A stretch of 64,000 nucleotides of DNA from Mesobacillus jeotgali (GCF_900166585.1 NZ_FVZC01000008.1:744001-808000), one strand, 5' to 3'. Shown: positions 26,328-37,038, counted from the stretch's first letter. Made by a program: numbers and translations. Notes: a model not told the origin generated them from the letters alone.

Positions 26328-27671
26328 TTAGATTATACCAATCGATTGCAAAAAAACAATTCCGATCCCAATTGGTACGATGTACCGAATGGAGAAATAC
26401 CAGATATTGAATAATAATGTGTTTTTTCCGGTGCCTTGCTCCAGTTCTTGCCTGACCATTTTTCTTGGAAGCACATAGCCCACAAATATCGCAATGAAGA
26501 AGGCTCCGAGCGGCAGGGCAATATTGCTTGTCATGAAGTCGGCAAGGTCAAAGAATGTCTTCCCGAAAAATTTCACTTCTGCCAGGATACCAAAGGACAG
26601 GGCATTCGGAATACCAGCAGCAAATACTAGCAGCCCGCCAATCCAGGAATATTTCTTCCGCTTTCCTTTGTCACCCTTCGAAAGGACGGCGACGATGATT
26701 TCAAGGATCGAAAACGCGGAAGTAAGGGTGGCAAACAATAACAAAACCAGGAAAATCGTCAAGAACAATCCGCCAAACGCTAATTGGTCAAAGACGGCTG
26801 GCAGCACGACAAAAACCAGGCCAGGGCCTGCTTCCGGTTTAAAACCAAGCGCGAAAACTGCCGGGAATATTACCAGTCCGGCCAGCAGAGAGATGATAAT
26901 GTTCAAGCCGACTACTGAAAATGCTGATTTAGCGAGACTTTCGCCCTTGGATAAATAAGAGGCGTAAGTCACCATGACGGAAAGACCGACGCTTAAGGCG
27001 AAGAAGGATTGTCCAAGGGCCATCAATATGGTTTGCCCTGTAACAGCAGACCAGTTAGGCTTGAGGAAAAATTCCACCCCAGCCATTGCCCCATCCAGGG
27101 TCAATGACCTGATTGCCAGGATGATAAACAGGATGAACAAGGCGGGCATCATGTATTTGCTCGCTTTTTCAATGCCCTGCTGCACGCCGCCCTGAACGAC
27201 CCAGATTGTGAGGATGAGGAATAACAGCTGTACAGCGACAGCCTCAATTGGATTGGAAATGATGCTTTCAAATTTAGCTCCATATTCTTCCTGAGTCAAC
27301 CCTGAAAGTGATCCCGTCAGGCTCCGACCTAAATAGGAAAGAATCCAGCCGCCAACAACACTGTAAAAAGAAAGAATCAGGAAGGAAGCGATAACTCCGC
27401 CATACCCAAGCAAAGGCCATGCGCTTTTTGGAGCCAGGTGCTTATAGGACATTACGGCATCCTTTTGTGTATTCCGGCCGATGATGAATTCAGCCAGTAA
27501 AATAGGGGCGCCTATAAAAATGGTCATCAGCAGGAAGAAGATGAGGAATATGCCGCCTCCATTAGTACCTGCCATATAAGGGAATTTCCAAATAGCCCCT
27601 AGTCCAATCGCAGATCCTGCCGCGGCAAGGATGAATCCGAGCTTTGATGTCCATTGATCTTGTTTGCTCAT
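26328..27671 (-). CDS. Sodium-dependent neurotransmitter:sodium symporter (NSS/SNF) family transporter
   Basis: 447 residues, about 12 membrane helices. The NSS hallmark AAAGSAIGLGAIWKFPYM occurs in helix 1 (unwound sodium/substrate site) and ALGQSFFALSVGLSVMVTYA in helix 6. It imports an amino acid or related compound with Na+. The frame runs upstream to 27728, but the AAAGGAG site before ATG 27671 fixes the start at MSKQDQWTSKLGF. Substrate cannot be told. Confidence 0.9.
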   Translation of the reverse strand: MSKQDQWTSKLGFILAAAGSAIGLGAIWKFPYMAGTNGGGIFLIFFLLMTIFIGAPILLAEFIIGRNTQKDAVMSYKHLAPKSAWPLLGYGGVIASFLILSFYSVVGGWILSYLGRSLTGSLSGLTQEEYGAKFESIISNPIEAVAVQLLFLILTIWVVQGGVQQGIEKASKYMMPALFILFIILAIRSLTLDGAMAGVEFFLKPNWSAVTGQTILMALGQSFFALSVGLSVMVTYASYLSKGESLAKSAFSVVGLNIIISLLAGLVIFPAVFALGFKPEAGPGLVFVVLPAVFDQLAFGGLFLTIFLVLLLFATLTSAFSILEIIVAVLSKGDKGKRKKYSWIGGLLVFAAGIPNALSFGILAEVKFFGKTFFDLADFMTSNIALPLGAFFIAIFVGYVLPRKMVRQELEQGTGKNTLLFNIWYFSIRYIVPIGIGIVFLQSIGII

Positions 27672-27953
27672 GAAAAAACTCCTTTTTTTTAAAGAGACTG
27701 AATATTTATATTTTCTGACAAAATCCAAAAATACCTTTTCATGTTACTATTTTTTGTGGGAAAAGCATAGTATTTTCAGGCATTAAACAATTATTTAGCA
27801 TTTTGTTATTTTTTTGAAACAAAACGGGAATTCTTCCGTTTTACAGGTGAAGTGTTGTTCACAGGCCTCTACTGGACGCTATCGGCCGCAGCCGTCACAG
27901 AAGGATCATGTGAAAACACCTAAATAAAGATTGTATCAGTTTGGGGGTTCCAA

Positions 27954-28511
27954 ATGAATGATGATGAATTAGTATTCCGGGCACGAAATGGCAATATGCA
28001 AGCATTTGCGGAATTGATTGATATCCATACTCCGACCGTGAAGCGCTTTGCCTTCCAGCTTGGGAATAAATATGACGACATAGATGATATCACACAAGAA
28101 GTCTTCGTAAGGGTTTACCGCTTTCTTGATCAGTTCTCACATGCCCAATTCACCACATGGCTTTATAAAATCACCCTTAATGTTACGAGGGATTTTGCCC
28201 GGAGTAAACAAAGGCAGATCAAAAAGGTCCTGAAGATCGGCAAGGAGAGAACATATGACGGCAAGACCGCAGAGGAAAGTATCCTGCGGTTCGAAGAGGA
28301 CAGAGCCCTGCATGAGTGTATCCAAAAACTTGATGAGAAATATCGCATACCAATAATCCTTTTTTATTTTCATGATAAAAGCTATGAAGAGATTGCAGAA
28401 ATTACCGGAGCTACCCTGCCGAATGTAAAAACCCGGATGCTGAGAGGCAAAGAGCATTTAAAGAAGCTGCTGATTCTGGCTGAAAAAAAGGAGGGTGAAA
28501 ACCATGGATGA
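27954..28511 (+). CDS. ECF-type RNA polymerase sigma factor
   Basis: 185 residues. Region 2 has YDDIDDITQEVFVRVYRFL and TTWLYKITLNVTRDFAR (-10 recognition); region 4 has YEEIAEITGATLPNVKTRML (HTH for -35). It lacks regions 1.1 and 3, as usual for group 4 sigma factors of the SigX/SigV/YlaC kind. Its stop overlaps the start of the next gene (ATGGATGA), typical of a sigma/anti-sigma pair. A TGAAAAC about 45 bases before the start, with GTATC 16 bases on, could be its own ECF promoter, by eye only. Confidence 0.88.
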   Translation: MNDDELVFRARNGNMQAFAELIDIHTPTVKRFAFQLGNKYDDIDDITQEVFVRVYRFLDQFSHAQFTTWLYKITLNVTRDFARSKQRQIKKVLKIGKERTYDGKTAEESILRFEEDRALHECIQKLDEKYRIPIILFYFHDKSYEEIAEITGATLPNVKTRMLRGKEHLKKLLILAEKKEGENHG

Positions 28512-30195
28512 TCAGTTATTGGAGAAACGTCTCGACAGTCTGAAGAAAGCATACAATGATATGCCCGAAGAAGAGAACCGTTCAGCCATCCTAGCGGCTA
28601 TAAAAAAAGATCAAAAAAAGCAGAAAAAGAACACGTGGTTTCACTTGCCATACGCTGCGAGCTTTATCGGAGTCGGCATGATCGCCGGAGTCTTGATGAT
28701 GCAATATATCGGGGAACATGTGACTTCCGATGAGAAGACAGAGCTTAATCAGGCAGTATCGGATGAAAAAAATGCCGGGGTATTGAAAAGGTCCGATGTG
28801 AAAGCAGAATTTGATGCCTTGCAAAAGTATTATGTCGAGAAGGAGCTTAAGACGAAAGAGAAGCTGGGTTTTTTATCTGGATTCGAAAATTCTCTGCACA
28901 GGGATATCCCAATGGAGCTTAACGAGGCAGAGACAGCTTTTCTATCAAATCTGGAAGACCAGGAACAAATAGATTTAGAGGAGGTTAGGAAAAGGTATAC
29001 CAGTGAGATTGACCAGGCGTTTACTCTGCCATCAGAGATTATCGATAGGCTCTTACGTGAAAAAAATGACCAAATTTCATTAAGTGGGCCTGAATATAAT
29101 CTTCTCAACCAACTAGATTCTTTTATGGGCGCTTATTATCTGTCGATGACCTTTTACGAGGATCATCTAAATAAAGCGGTTGAGCAAGAAGGCGCGGAAA
29201 CGGTGATCAAAAAAATGAATGCCGGCGGCAAAGGGCTTTCCTCTCCCAGGTTGAAAGAGATGTCTGCGGGGGCTGTAGAGAACGGTTATGCCTTCAAGGA
29301 TGAAGACGGAAGGATTGTCCCATATGTTAATTTTATGGGGATTGCTGACCGGCTTCGTGGTGAAGTAAATAAAGATTATGTGAAATATCTCGAGCTAAGA
29401 AGCAATAGAGTCCATAATGACCAGGGCGAGGTTATTTCCTACAAGAACTTGGCAGATGTACTGGTAAAACTTGAAAAAACAATCGCCACAGTAAAAAATA
29501 GCACCATCGAGGAAACTATGAGGAACGACGCCCAGTCACTTTACGCGCTCTTTGTTGCCAGTCCGATCCTATTTGATAAAAGAGATGTTTTAAAAGATGA
29601 AGTGAAAACTGCCTATTTATATTTAATTGAAAGCTATCCGGATACCGACACTGCTAATGCGGTTAAGTTGATGTTTGAACAGATGCAAAGAGAAAAATTC
29701 CAAAGGCCTGCTGATGAGATGGAGATGCAAAACAATCTTATTTATCCGGGTTATCTGAATATCCGGACTGATATAAAGGAAGAGGATATCATTAACCGAA
29801 GAGTGCTTCCGATTTCAGATTTCATGCTGTCCAGCTACAAGAAATTCGCCGCCAATAAGAACTTTGATATCTTGAAACATTACGGACCATTTGAAATTAT
29901 GCAGCTTTATTTTCACGCGGACCAGATAGGAGATTATGAGACAAAATATGCTTTATACAGTAAGAAAAGCGTGCTTCTGCCAGAGGATCAATATATAAAA
30001 GAAATGCAGGAAGCGGAAATGGATATCAGCGAAACGCTTAAAGGATACGAGTTTGCTTCCCTTTATCGCTCGTCAGATCAACCGGAAAACGTGATTGGAG
30101 TCCAGCTGCATTTTAAAGATCGGTCGGATGCTCCGGTCTTCCAGATGGTCCAGGAAGACGGTTTTTGGAAAGTACAATATTTGCCATTCCAATAA
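28504..30195 (+). CDS. Large membrane-anchored partner of the ECF sigma factor (putative anti-sigma factor)
   Basis: 563 residues. A charged N-terminal part of about 45 residues faces the cytosol, one membrane helix follows (ASFIGVGMIAGVLMMQYI), and then about 500 residues of mostly helical extracytoplasmic sequence. The C-terminus, VIGVQLHFKDRSDAPVFQM, ends in beta strands. Position and topology fit an anti-sigma factor, but it is far larger than RsiX-type proteins (about 370) and the zinc-binding ZAS motif is absent. GGAGGGTGAAAACC precedes ATG 28504. The function of the large outer domain is not recognised. Confidence 0.7.
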   Translation: MDDQLLEKRLDSLKKAYNDMPEEENRSAILAAIKKDQKKQKKNTWFHLPYAASFIGVGMIAGVLMMQYIGEHVTSDEKTELNQAVSDEKNAGVLKRSDVKAEFDALQKYYVEKELKTKEKLGFLSGFENSLHRDIPMELNEAETAFLSNLEDQEQIDLEEVRKRYTSEIDQAFTLPSEIIDRLLREKNDQISLSGPEYNLLNQLDSFMGAYYLSMTFYEDHLNKAVEQEGAETVIKKMNAGGKGLSSPRLKEMSAGAVENGYAFKDEDGRIVPYVNFMGIADRLRGEVNKDYVKYLELRSNRVHNDQGEVISYKNLADVLVKLEKTIATVKNSTIEETMRNDAQSLYALFVASPILFDKRDVLKDEVKTAYLYLIESYPDTDTANAVKLMFEQMQREKFQRPADEMEMQNNLIYPGYLNIRTDIKEEDIINRRVLPISDFMLSSYKKFAANKNFDILKHYGPFEIMQLYFHADQIGDYETKYALYSKKSVLLPEDQYIKEMQEAEMDISETLKGYEFASLYRSSDQPENVIGVQLHFKDRSDAPVFQMVQEDGFWKVQYLPFQ

Positions 30196-30316
30196 AAGGA
30201 TATGGAAACACGACAATTGAATTATCTTATTCCTTTTGATAAATGCTACAGATTATGATATAATTTTTAATTGCGTATTAATGGGATAAAATAAAACAAT
30301 ATTTAGGAGTGTTTCC

Positions 30317-30709
30317 ATGTCAGAAAATATTCAAGTAGGCAGCGTTTTATCAGGTAAAGTAACAGGAATCCAGCCATACGGCGCGTTCGTAGCATTAGAT
30401 GAAAATACCCAAGGTCTAGTGCACATTTCAGAAATCACACACGGTTATGTTAAGGATATTAACGAGCACCTTTCAGTTGGCGATGAAGTGAAAGTGAAAG
30501 TTTTGTCAATTGATGAAGCTGCTGGGAAAATTGGCTTGTCAATCCGTGCAACAGAAGAAGCTCCAGAACAGCCGCAACGCGCAAAGAAGCCACGCAGCAA
30601 GCGCCCTGCTGCAGTTGTACAGCACCAGGACGACTCAGCACAAGGCTTCAACACTTTGAAGGATAAGCTTCAAGAGTGGATCAACCAGTCAGATATGGCT
30701 AATAAATAA
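30317..30709 (+). CDS. yugI: S1-domain RNA-binding protein, general stress protein 13 (YugI)
   Basis: 130 residues. An S1 domain (about 5-75) begins GSVLSGKVTGIQPYGAFVAL and holds GLVHISEITHGYVKD and VKVKVLSIDEAAGKIGLSI. It is followed by a basic Lys/Arg linker (RAKKPRSKRPAA) and a short helix. YugI/GSP13 (CvfD in related species) binds ribosomes or mRNA and helps stress or cold adaptation. ATTTAGGAGTG before the ATG. Own terminator. Confidence 0.92.
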   Translation: MSENIQVGSVLSGKVTGIQPYGAFVALDENTQGLVHISEITHGYVKDINEHLSVGDEVKVKVLSIDEAAGKIGLSIRATEEAPEQPQRAKKPRSKRPAAVVQHQDDSAQGFNTLKDKLQEWINQSDMANK

Positions 30710-30722
30710 GTTTCAAAGCGGA

Positions 30723-30752
30723 AACCGGACATTGCGTCCGGTTTTTTTTTTA
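30723..30752 (+). terminator. Terminator after yugI
   Basis: AACCGGAC pairs with GTCCGGTT around ATTGC, then ten T. Confidence 0.93.
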
Positions 30753-31018
30753 TTGAGTACGTGTCCGTGAGCGGTGCTGGGTGTCGATTTTACTAAAGGA
30801 TTCCAGGATTAAGTGATTTCAGGGGGATTCAAACGGAAGCACTGAAAGATTGTCCAAACCAGGGCTCACTCCTGAAAACCGCGGCTAAAACTCTGAAAAG
30901 CTGTATAGCTTTTATAAGAAAATCCCCTTCAACCATTTTTAGGGGGTTAAAATGAAAGAGCTTACAGGTTACAATATGATTGTCTAACCAATTTTTTCAT
31001 TGGAACGGAGGAAGGTTC

Positions 31019-32212
31019 ATGACGACAAAAACGAGTTCGCTGATTGAACAGACGCAAAAATACGGTGCGAATAATTATCATCCGCTGCCAATCGTAATTT
31101 CCCGGGCAGAGGGTGTTTGGGTAGAGGATCCTGAAGGCAACAAATATATGGACATGCTTAGTGCATATTCTGCAGTCAACCAGGGGCACCGCCACCCTAA
31201 GATCATTCAGGCACTGAAGGACCAGGCAGATCGTGTGACGCTTACTTCAAGAGCATTCCATAATGACCAGCTTGGTCCCTGGTATGAGAAGATTTGCTCG
31301 TTAACTAACAAAGAGATGGCCCTGCCGATGAACACAGGAGCTGAGGCAGTGGAAACGGCTGTGAAGGCTGCTCGCCGCTGGGCTTATGATGTCAAAGGGG
31401 TTGCAGAAAACCAGGCGGAAATCATCGCTTGTATTGGCAACTTCCATGGCCGCACAATGACGGCAGTATCTTTATCCTCTGAGGAAGAGTACAAACGCGG
31501 TTTCGGCCCGATGCTTCCAGGGATTAAATTGATTCCATACGGAGATCTTCAGGCTCTGAAGGAAGCGATTACGCCGAATACAGCAGCTTTCCTGATTGAA
31601 CCAATTCAGGGTGAAGCGGGTATCGTCATCCCGCCCGAAGGCTTCATGAAGGCAGCCTATGATGTATGTAAGGAGAATAATGTCCTGTTCATCGCGGATG
31701 AAATTCAGGCTGGCCTGGCAAGGTCTGGTAAGATGTTCGCATGCGAATGGGAAGGAATCGAGCCTGATATGTATATCCTTGGCAAAGCACTTGGCGGCGG
31801 AGTATTCCCAATTTCATGTGTCGTTGCGGACAATGACGTTTTGGGCGTCTTCAATCCAGGTTCCCATGGATCGACTTTCGGAGGCAATCCAATGGCTTGT
31901 GCGGTTTCCATCGCTTCACTTGATGTGCTGATTGATGAAAAACTTCCTGAACGTTCACTGGAACTTGGAGAATATTTCATTGCCAAGCTGCGCGAAATCG
32001 ATAACCCAATCATCAAGGATATCCGCGGACGCGGCTTGTTTATTGGCGTCGAGCTTACAGAACCAGCCCGCAAGTACTGCGAAGAATTAAAAGAAGAAGG
32101 CCTGCTATGCAAAGAAACGCATGATACGGTCATTCGTTTCGCCCCTCCACTAGTCATTAGTGAAGAAGAACTCGACTGGGCAATTGAACGAATCAAGAAA
32201 GTATTATCTTAA
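31019..32212 (+). CDS. rocD: Ornithine-oxo-acid transaminase
   Basis: 397 residues, class III aminotransferase. [16 protein letters not shown] binds the cofactor phosphate, [14 protein letters not shown] holds the Asp, and [15 protein letters not shown] the Schiff-base Lys. The N-terminal [13 protein letters not shown] is characteristic of ornithine aminotransferases. It converts ornithine and 2-oxoglutarate into glutamate semialdehyde and glutamate in arginine breakdown. GGAGGAAGG precedes ATG 31019; the frame is open further upstream. No other roc genes are nearby, unlike the rocDEF operon of B. subtilis. Confidence 0.92.
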   Translation: MTTKTSSLIEQTQKYGANNYHPLPIVISRAEGVWVEDPEGNKYMDMLSAYSAVNQGHRHPKIIQALKDQADRVTLTSRAFHNDQLGPWYEKICSLTNKEMALPMNTGAEAVETAVKAARRWAYDVKGVAENQAEIIACIGNFHGRTMTAVSLSSEEEYKRGFGPMLPGIKLIPYGDLQALKEAITPNTAAFLIEPIQGEAGIVIPPEGFMKAAYDVCKENNVLFIADEIQAGLARSGKMFACEWEGIEPDMYILGKALGGGVFPISCVVADNDVLGVFNPGSHGSTFGGNPMACAVSIASLDVLIDEKLPERSLELGEYFIAKLREIDNPIIKDIRGRGLFIGVELTEPARKYCEELKEEGLLCKETHDTVIRFAPPLVISEEELDWAIERIKKVLS

Positions 32213-32220
32213 AATGATAA

Positions 32221-32244
32221 AACCCGCCATTCGGCGGGTTTTTT
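32221..32244. terminator. Terminator between rocD and yuzA (convergent)
   Basis: AACCCGCC pairs with GGCGGGTT around ATTC, then TTTT. Confidence 0.9.
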
Positions 32245-32247
32245 GTA

Positions 32248-32481
32248 TTAGCGAGTAGCACGAGGTTCTGCTGCTCTTTCCTCCCTTTCGCTCGGTGCGA
32301 AAAGAAGTCCAATGTTAATTAAACCGGCAAGACCGACCAAACCATAGACGATCCTTGACAATGCTGAATCCTGTCCGCCGAAGATTGCTGCAACAAGGTC
32401 AAATTGGAAGAATCCGATTAGCCCCCAGTTGATGGCTCCGATAATGGTAAGAACAAGTGCTGCACGTTGAATACCGCTCAT
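32248..32481 (-). CDS. yuzA: DUF378 membrane protein (YuzA-like)
   Basis: 77 residues with two membrane helices: LVLTIIGAINWGLIGFFQFD (the DUF378 signature) and IVYGLVGLAGLINIGLLF, with an Asp and Arg between them. Family function is unknown. In B. subtilis yuzA is also close to yugI and yugJ. AAGGAGGAAAC precedes the ATG. Confidence 0.82.
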   Translation of the reverse strand: MSGIQRAALVLTIIGAINWGLIGFFQFDLVAAIFGGQDSALSRIVYGLVGLAGLINIGLLFAPSEREERAAEPRATR

Positions 32482-32684
32482 GGATGTTTCCTCCTTAAAA
32501 TTAAATTTGTTCTTTTATAGAGTGTTTCAGCCCGGTATGAATTATTCATCCTCTATATATTAAAAACTTACCCGAATAAAAAAAGTTGTAACATTTTGCA
32601 GCACATTAGAGAACATTAAGAAGTGTATTTTTTGCAATGCTTTTTGAAAAAGAACATAATAATCTCTAGAGGAAGGTGACTTAA

Positions 32685-33848
32685 ATGGATAACTTTACTT
32701 TTTACAATCCAACAAAACTTATATTTGGAAAAGATCAGCTAGAAGAACTTAAAAATGAAGTTCCGCAATACGGAAAGAAAGTTCTTGTTGTTTATGGCGG
32801 CGGCAGCATCAAGCGAAACGGGCTTTATGATTCCGTCATGAACACTCTTAAAGAAATTGGAGCAGAAGTATACGAGCTTCCGGGTGTTGAACCAAACCCT
32901 CGACTCTCGACTGTTCATAAGGGTGTTAAAATTTGTAAAGAAGAAGGGATCGAATTTCTGCTTGCCGTTGGCGGCGGAAGCGTCATCGACTGCACAAAGG
33001 CAATCGCTGCAGGCGCAAAGTACGACGGCGATGCATGGGACCTGGTAACCAAGAAGGCTTTTGCTGCAGAAGCTCTTCCATTTGGAACGGTGCTCACTCT
33101 GGCAGCAACAGGCTCTGAAATGAATGCTGGTTCGGTCATCACCAACTGGGAAACGAATGAGAAATACGGCTGGGGCAGTCCGGTGACATTCCCGAAATTC
33201 TCGATCCTCGATCCTGTAAATACTTTTACAGTCCCGAAAGATCAGACGATATATGGAATTGTTGATATGATGTCCCATGTATTTGAACACTATTTCCACC
33301 TGACCGAAAACACAGAATTCCAGGATCGCATGTGTGAATCCTTGCTGTTGACAGTAATGGAAACAGCTCCAAAGCTTCTTGAAGACCTGGAAAACTATGA
33401 ATACCGTGCAACGATCCTTTATTCCGGAACAATGGCGCTGAATGGAATCCTTAATATGGGCTATCGCGGTGACTGGGCGACTCATAATATTGAACATGCT
33501 GTTTCAGCTGTATACGATATCCCTCATGGTGGCGGATTGGCCATCCTGTTCCCGAACTGGATGAAGCATAATCTGAAGGTAAAACCAGAACGCTTCAAAA
33601 AGATGGCTGTAAGGGTCTTCGGTGTGAATACGGAAGGCAAGACAGACGAAGAAGCTGGTCTGGAAGGAATCGAAAAGCTGCGCGAATTCTGGAACAGCAT
33701 TGGTGCTCCATCACGGCTTGCTGATTATGACATCGATGACAGCAAACTGGAATTGATGGCTGACAAAGCAATGGCGAATGGCGAATTTGGAAACTTTGCA
33801 AAGCTAAAACGAGACGACGTACTTGATATCTATCGTATGTCTTTATAA
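32685..33848 (+). CDS. yugJ: Iron-containing NADH-dependent alcohol (butanol) dehydrogenase
   Basis: 387 residues, group III iron alcohol dehydrogenase. [16 protein letters not shown] binds NAD(P)H and [17 protein letters not shown] follows. [17 protein letters not shown] holds the Asp and His metal ligands, and [20 protein letters not shown] the other two His. It is the YugJ/YugK type, reducing short-chain aldehydes. Cytosolic. B. subtilis carries yugJ and yugK in tandem before pgi; here only one copy is present. GAGGAAGGTGACTTAA precedes the ATG. Confidence 0.9.
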   Translation: MDNFTFYNPTKLIFGKDQLEELKNEVPQYGKKVLVVYGGGSIKRNGLYDSVMNTLKEIGAEVYELPGVEPNPRLSTVHKGVKICKEEGIEFLLAVGGGSVIDCTKAIAAGAKYDGDAWDLVTKKAFAAEALPFGTVLTLAATGSEMNAGSVITNWETNEKYGWGSPVTFPKFSILDPVNTFTVPKDQTIYGIVDMMSHVFEHYFHLTENTEFQDRMCESLLLTVMETAPKLLEDLENYEYRATILYSGTMALNGILNMGYRGDWATHNIEHAVSAVYDIPHGGGLAILFPNWMKHNLKVKPERFKKMAVRVFGVNTEGKTDEEAGLEGIEKLREFWNSIGAPSRLADYDIDDSKLELMADKAMANGEFGNFAKLKRDDVLDIYRMSL

Positions 33849-33856
33849 AATTGGCC

Positions 33857-33889
33857 GGATCCGGGTATTTCCCGGATCCTTCTTTTTTA
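33857..33889 (+). terminator. Terminator after yugJ
   Basis: GGATCCGGG pairs with CCCGGATCC around TATTT, then TTCTTTTTT. Confidence 0.93.
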
Positions 33890-34077
33890 GGGTAAAACAG
33901 CACCGTGGTTCTTCATAAAAAGTGTTTAAAAGCGGCCAAATAGGAAAAAGATAAGCGAGTCGCAGAAGAGTAAAAAATATTTCACAATTGGACACGCTTA
34001 CAAGTTGGGGTGTTTCTTGATTATTGGGATTCATTTCGATAAAGTGATAGAGAATATAAAATATTGGAGGATCAGAC

Positions 34078-35424
34078 ATGACACATGTTCGTTTTGATTA
34101 CTCAAAGGCGCTTAGCTTTTTTGGTGAACACGAAGTTACATACTTAAGAGATTTTGTAAAAGTAGCACATCATTCATTACACGAAAAAACGGGTGCAGGC
34201 AGCGACTTCTTAGGCTGGATTGACCTTCCTGTAGATTATGATAAAGAAGAATTTGCCCGCATCCAGAAGTCAGCGGAAAAGATCAAGAATGATTCTGATG
34301 TCTTGCTGGTTGTCGGAATTGGCGGCTCTTATCTGGGAGCACGTGCTGCTCTGGAATTTTTACAGCACAGCTTCTATAACGCGCTTTCTAAAGAAAAGCG
34401 CAAGACTCCGCAGGTCATTTTCATTGGCAACAACATCAGTTCAACTTATATGACCGATGTGATGGACCTTTTGGATGGAAAGGACTTCTCCATCAATGTT
34501 ATTTCAAAATCCGGTACAACAACCGAGCCGGCAATTGCCTTCCGTATTTTCCGCAAGCTGCTTGAAGAGAAATACGGGGCAGAGGAAGCACGAAAGCGCA
34601 TTTACGCCACAACTGACAAAGCTCGTGGAGCACTAAAGACTCTCGCTGACGAGGAAGGCTACGAATCATTCGTGATTCCTGACGATGTCGGTGGACGCTA
34701 TTCTGTGTTGACTGCAGTAGGCTTGCTGCCAATCGCCGTCAGCGGTTCAGATATCGAAGCTATGATGAAAGGTGCTGCACAGGCAAGGGAAGACTTCAGC
34801 AAGTCAGAACTTGAAGAAAATCCTGCCTACCAATATGCTGCAGTCCGTAACGCTCTTTACAATAAAGGCAAGACGATCGAAATGCTGATCAACTATGAGC
34901 CATCACTTCAGTACTTCTCTGAATGGTGGAAGCAGCTGTTCGGCGAAAGTGAAGGAAAAGACCAGAAGGGAATCTATCCTTCTTCAGCCAACTTCTCGAC
35001 TGACCTTCACTCACTTGGACAATACGTCCAGGAAGGCCGACGTGACTTGTTTGAAACAATCATCAAAGTCGAGAAACCACGTCATGAATTGACTATTGAA
35101 GAGGCTGAAAGCGACCTTGACGGTTTGAACTATCTAGCCGGCCAAACAGTTGACTTCGTTAACAACAAAGCATTCCAGGGAACAATGCTAGCTCATACAG
35201 ACGGTGGTGTACCGAACCTGGTCTTGACGATTCCACAATTGGATGAGTACACATTCGGCTACCTGGTATACTTCTTTGAAAAAGCATGCGCAATGAGCGG
35301 ATACCTGCTCGGCGTAAACCCATTCGATCAGCCAGGCGTAGAAGCATACAAAGTGAACATGTTCGCATTGCTTGGAAAACCGGGATTCGAAGAAAAGAAA
35401 GCAGAATTGGAAAAGAGACTTTAA
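34078..35424 (+). CDS. pgi: Glucose-6-phosphate isomerase
   Basis: 448 residues. [35 protein letters not shown] (phosphate loop), [19 protein letters not shown] (family signature) and the C-terminal [12 protein letters not shown] block are all present. It interconverts glucose-6-phosphate and fructose-6-phosphate in glycolysis and gluconeogenesis. ATTGGAGGATCAGAC precedes the ATG. It lies between yugJ and yugN as in B. subtilis. Confidence 0.96.
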   Translation: MTHVRFDYSKALSFFGEHEVTYLRDFVKVAHHSLHEKTGAGSDFLGWIDLPVDYDKEEFARIQKSAEKIKNDSDVLLVVGIGGSYLGARAALEFLQHSFYNALSKEKRKTPQVIFIGNNISSTYMTDVMDLLDGKDFSINVISKSGTTTEPAIAFRIFRKLLEEKYGAEEARKRIYATTDKARGALKTLADEEGYESFVIPDDVGGRYSVLTAVGLLPIAVSGSDIEAMMKGAAQAREDFSKSELEENPAYQYAAVRNALYNKGKTIEMLINYEPSLQYFSEWWKQLFGESEGKDQKGIYPSSANFSTDLHSLGQYVQEGRRDLFETIIKVEKPRHELTIEEAESDLDGLNYLAGQTVDFVNNKAFQGTMLAHTDGGVPNLVLTIPQLDEYTFGYLVYFFEKACAMSGYLLGVNPFDQPGVEAYKVNMFALLGKPGFEEKKAELEKRL

Positions 35425-35437
35425 TAATGCAGGAACA

Positions 35438-35470
35438 GGAGTACCCGACAGGTTCGGGTGCTCCTTTTTT
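35438..35470 (+). terminator. Terminator after pgi
   Basis: GGAG-ACCCGA pairs with TCGGGT-CTCC around ACAGGT, with one unpaired base on each side, then TTTTTT. Confidence 0.88.
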
Positions 35471-35644
35471 CACGGATGAAGAATGGTGAAAATCACGTAA
35501 ATTTTCCAATTCGAGAAGCCATGACGGCCAAAAAATGGCATCGATACAGAAGAAGTGTCCGTCACCAAGCAGAGCTTTCTGTACTTATTAATTCGTGTCT
35601 TTTGGTTAAAACTAAGCAAAACACATGGAAAGGCGGACTAACCA

Positions 35645-36052
35645 TTGATCGAGATACAATCTGAGCTTGAGGGCAAACATTTTGATCTTTTTAAATTGGA
35701 ACAGATGCTTAAACCGTTAGGATACTCGATAGGGGGTAACTGGGATTACGACCATGGGGCTTTTGATTACAAAATAGATGATGAGGTTGGCTACCAATTT
35801 TTGCGGCTGCCTTTTAAGGCTATTGATGGCCAGTTAGACTCAAAGGGCTGCACGGTTGCCTTGCAGCGTCCATTCCTGATTTCGCACAAATATCAGCGAG
35901 GAATAGATGACCATGCGGAGATAGGGAATGCCAGCGCATCCTTCAACCAGTTCCAGGAACCGGTGGATAAGGATGCGAGCTTTCCGGAAAAGTACATCGA
36001 AGTTGGGCGTTCGCTTGTCCGTGAAGTAGAATCTGCCTTATTGCCACATTAA
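35645..36052 (+). CDS. yugN: YugN-like family protein
   Basis: 135 residues, soluble. YSIGGNWDYDHGAFDYKID and VGYQFLRLPFKAIDGQLD are conserved blocks of the YugN family, whose function is unknown. TTG start at 35645 with a weak GGCGGA site. Gene order pgi-yugN-yugO is the same as in B. subtilis. Its last four bases overlap the end of the convergent yugO. Confidence 0.85.
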   Translation: MIEIQSELEGKHFDLFKLEQMLKPLGYSIGGNWDYDHGAFDYKIDDEVGYQFLRLPFKAIDGQLDSKGCTVALQRPFLISHKYQRGIDDHAEIGNASASFNQFQEPVDKDASFPEKYIEVGRSLVREVESALLPH

Positions 36053-37038
36053 TCGTTTGAAATGGCGAGAAGCTGATCATCATATTTGATCTTGATATTG
36101 TTTAGGGGGCTGACGATTACGTTATCCCCTCTTTTTATTCCAATCAAAATAATCTTCCGTTCCCTCTGCAAAAAACTGCTGGCTTCCGGGAAGTCCTTGT
36201 TGATCAGGGAAGCTTCTGCCTCAATATAAGACAAGTGTTTCCCGTTTAATTCGCCGAGCAAATCCAATAAAGGGCTCACCACCTCAGGGGAGGAGATGCT
36301 GTTTAAAAGGACCGCGCTAGTTAAAGCATTAGTGGGGATCAGCTCATCCGCTCCAGCCCTCCTTGCGTTATTAATCTGTTCGCTAGTTTGAATTTCAGCA
36401 ATGCAGCGGATATCCGGATTCAATCCTTTTATGGCAAGCAGCGTAAGGATTGTATTCATGTCAGCCTGGAGTTCATCAAGGTTTTGGTCGGAAGTAATAA
36501 TCACTTTCTTTGCTGTAGAGATGCCGGCATTCAATAAGGTTTCATCCTTGTTTGCACGCCCCCTTATGAAATGGACATTATCATCCTTAATCGGATTAGA
36601 CCCCAGGGTGTCATCTACAAGGATGAGTGATTCAGTTTTAATCAGAGATCTTAAAATCGTACGAGACCTTTCGTTCCATCCAATGATAATGATATGCCCG
36701 TTGCCTTTAAAACCTACTCTCCCCTCCGAGTAAGCATTCTGTTTGTTAACAGTTGCCGCAGAAAGATGGATAAAATAAGATGACAAAAAGCCTGTCCCTA
36801 CCAGCAGCAGGATCATTCCTGTAACTCTTCCTGCAACAGAAACCGGGTAAAAATCCCCGTATCCGACTGTTGATGCCGTAATGATTGCCCACCAGACGCC
36901 ATCAAAAATGGTCGGAAAGCTTTTGGGCTCTATATAATGAATGAGCGAGCCAAACAGAAAAATCATCACAGCAGCAATCATCAGGATCCTTGCCAAAATA
37001 GGCAGCCTGATAAAGCGCATGTATAAATGGTTCGTCAT
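36049..37038 (-). CDS. yugO: YugO, RCK-domain potassium channel
   Basis: 330 residues. Two membrane helices flank a pore loop with the K+ selectivity filter TVGYGD (residues 57-62). The cytosolic part has a RCK/TrkA-N domain with GHIIIIGWNERSRTILRSL and then a TrkA-C-like end. B. subtilis YugO controls K+ efflux, biofilm formation and electrical signalling. AGAGGAGGAAT before ATG 37038 fixes the start; a longer frame to 37110 is unlikely. Here it is convergent with yugN, with a 4-base overlap of stop ends. Confidence 0.92.
   Translation of the reverse strand: MTNHLYMRFIRLPILARILMIAAVMIFLFGSLIHYIEPKSFPTIFDGVWWAIITASTVGYGDFYPVSVAGRVTGMILLLVGTGFLSSYFIHLSAATVNKQNAYSEGRVGFKGNGHIIIIGWNERSRTILRSLIKTESLILVDDTLGSNPIKDDNVHFIRGRANKDETLLNAGISTAKKVIITSDQNLDELQADMNTILTLLAIKGLNPDIRCIAEIQTSEQINNARRAGADELIPTNALTSAVLLNSISSPEVVSPLLDLLGELNGKHLSYIEAEASLINKDFPEASSFLQRERKIILIGIKRGDNVIVSPLNNIKIKYDDQLLAISND

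Noticed and set aside
30770..30900. Single relic of the array 2 unit (ATTGTCCAAACCAGGGCTCAC) before rocD
   Set aside because: Only one imperfect copy and no dyad partner; could be chance.
35458..35664. Plus-strand frame between pgi and yugN
   Set aside because: Begins inside the pgi terminator, basic low-quality sequence, overlaps yugN out of frame.
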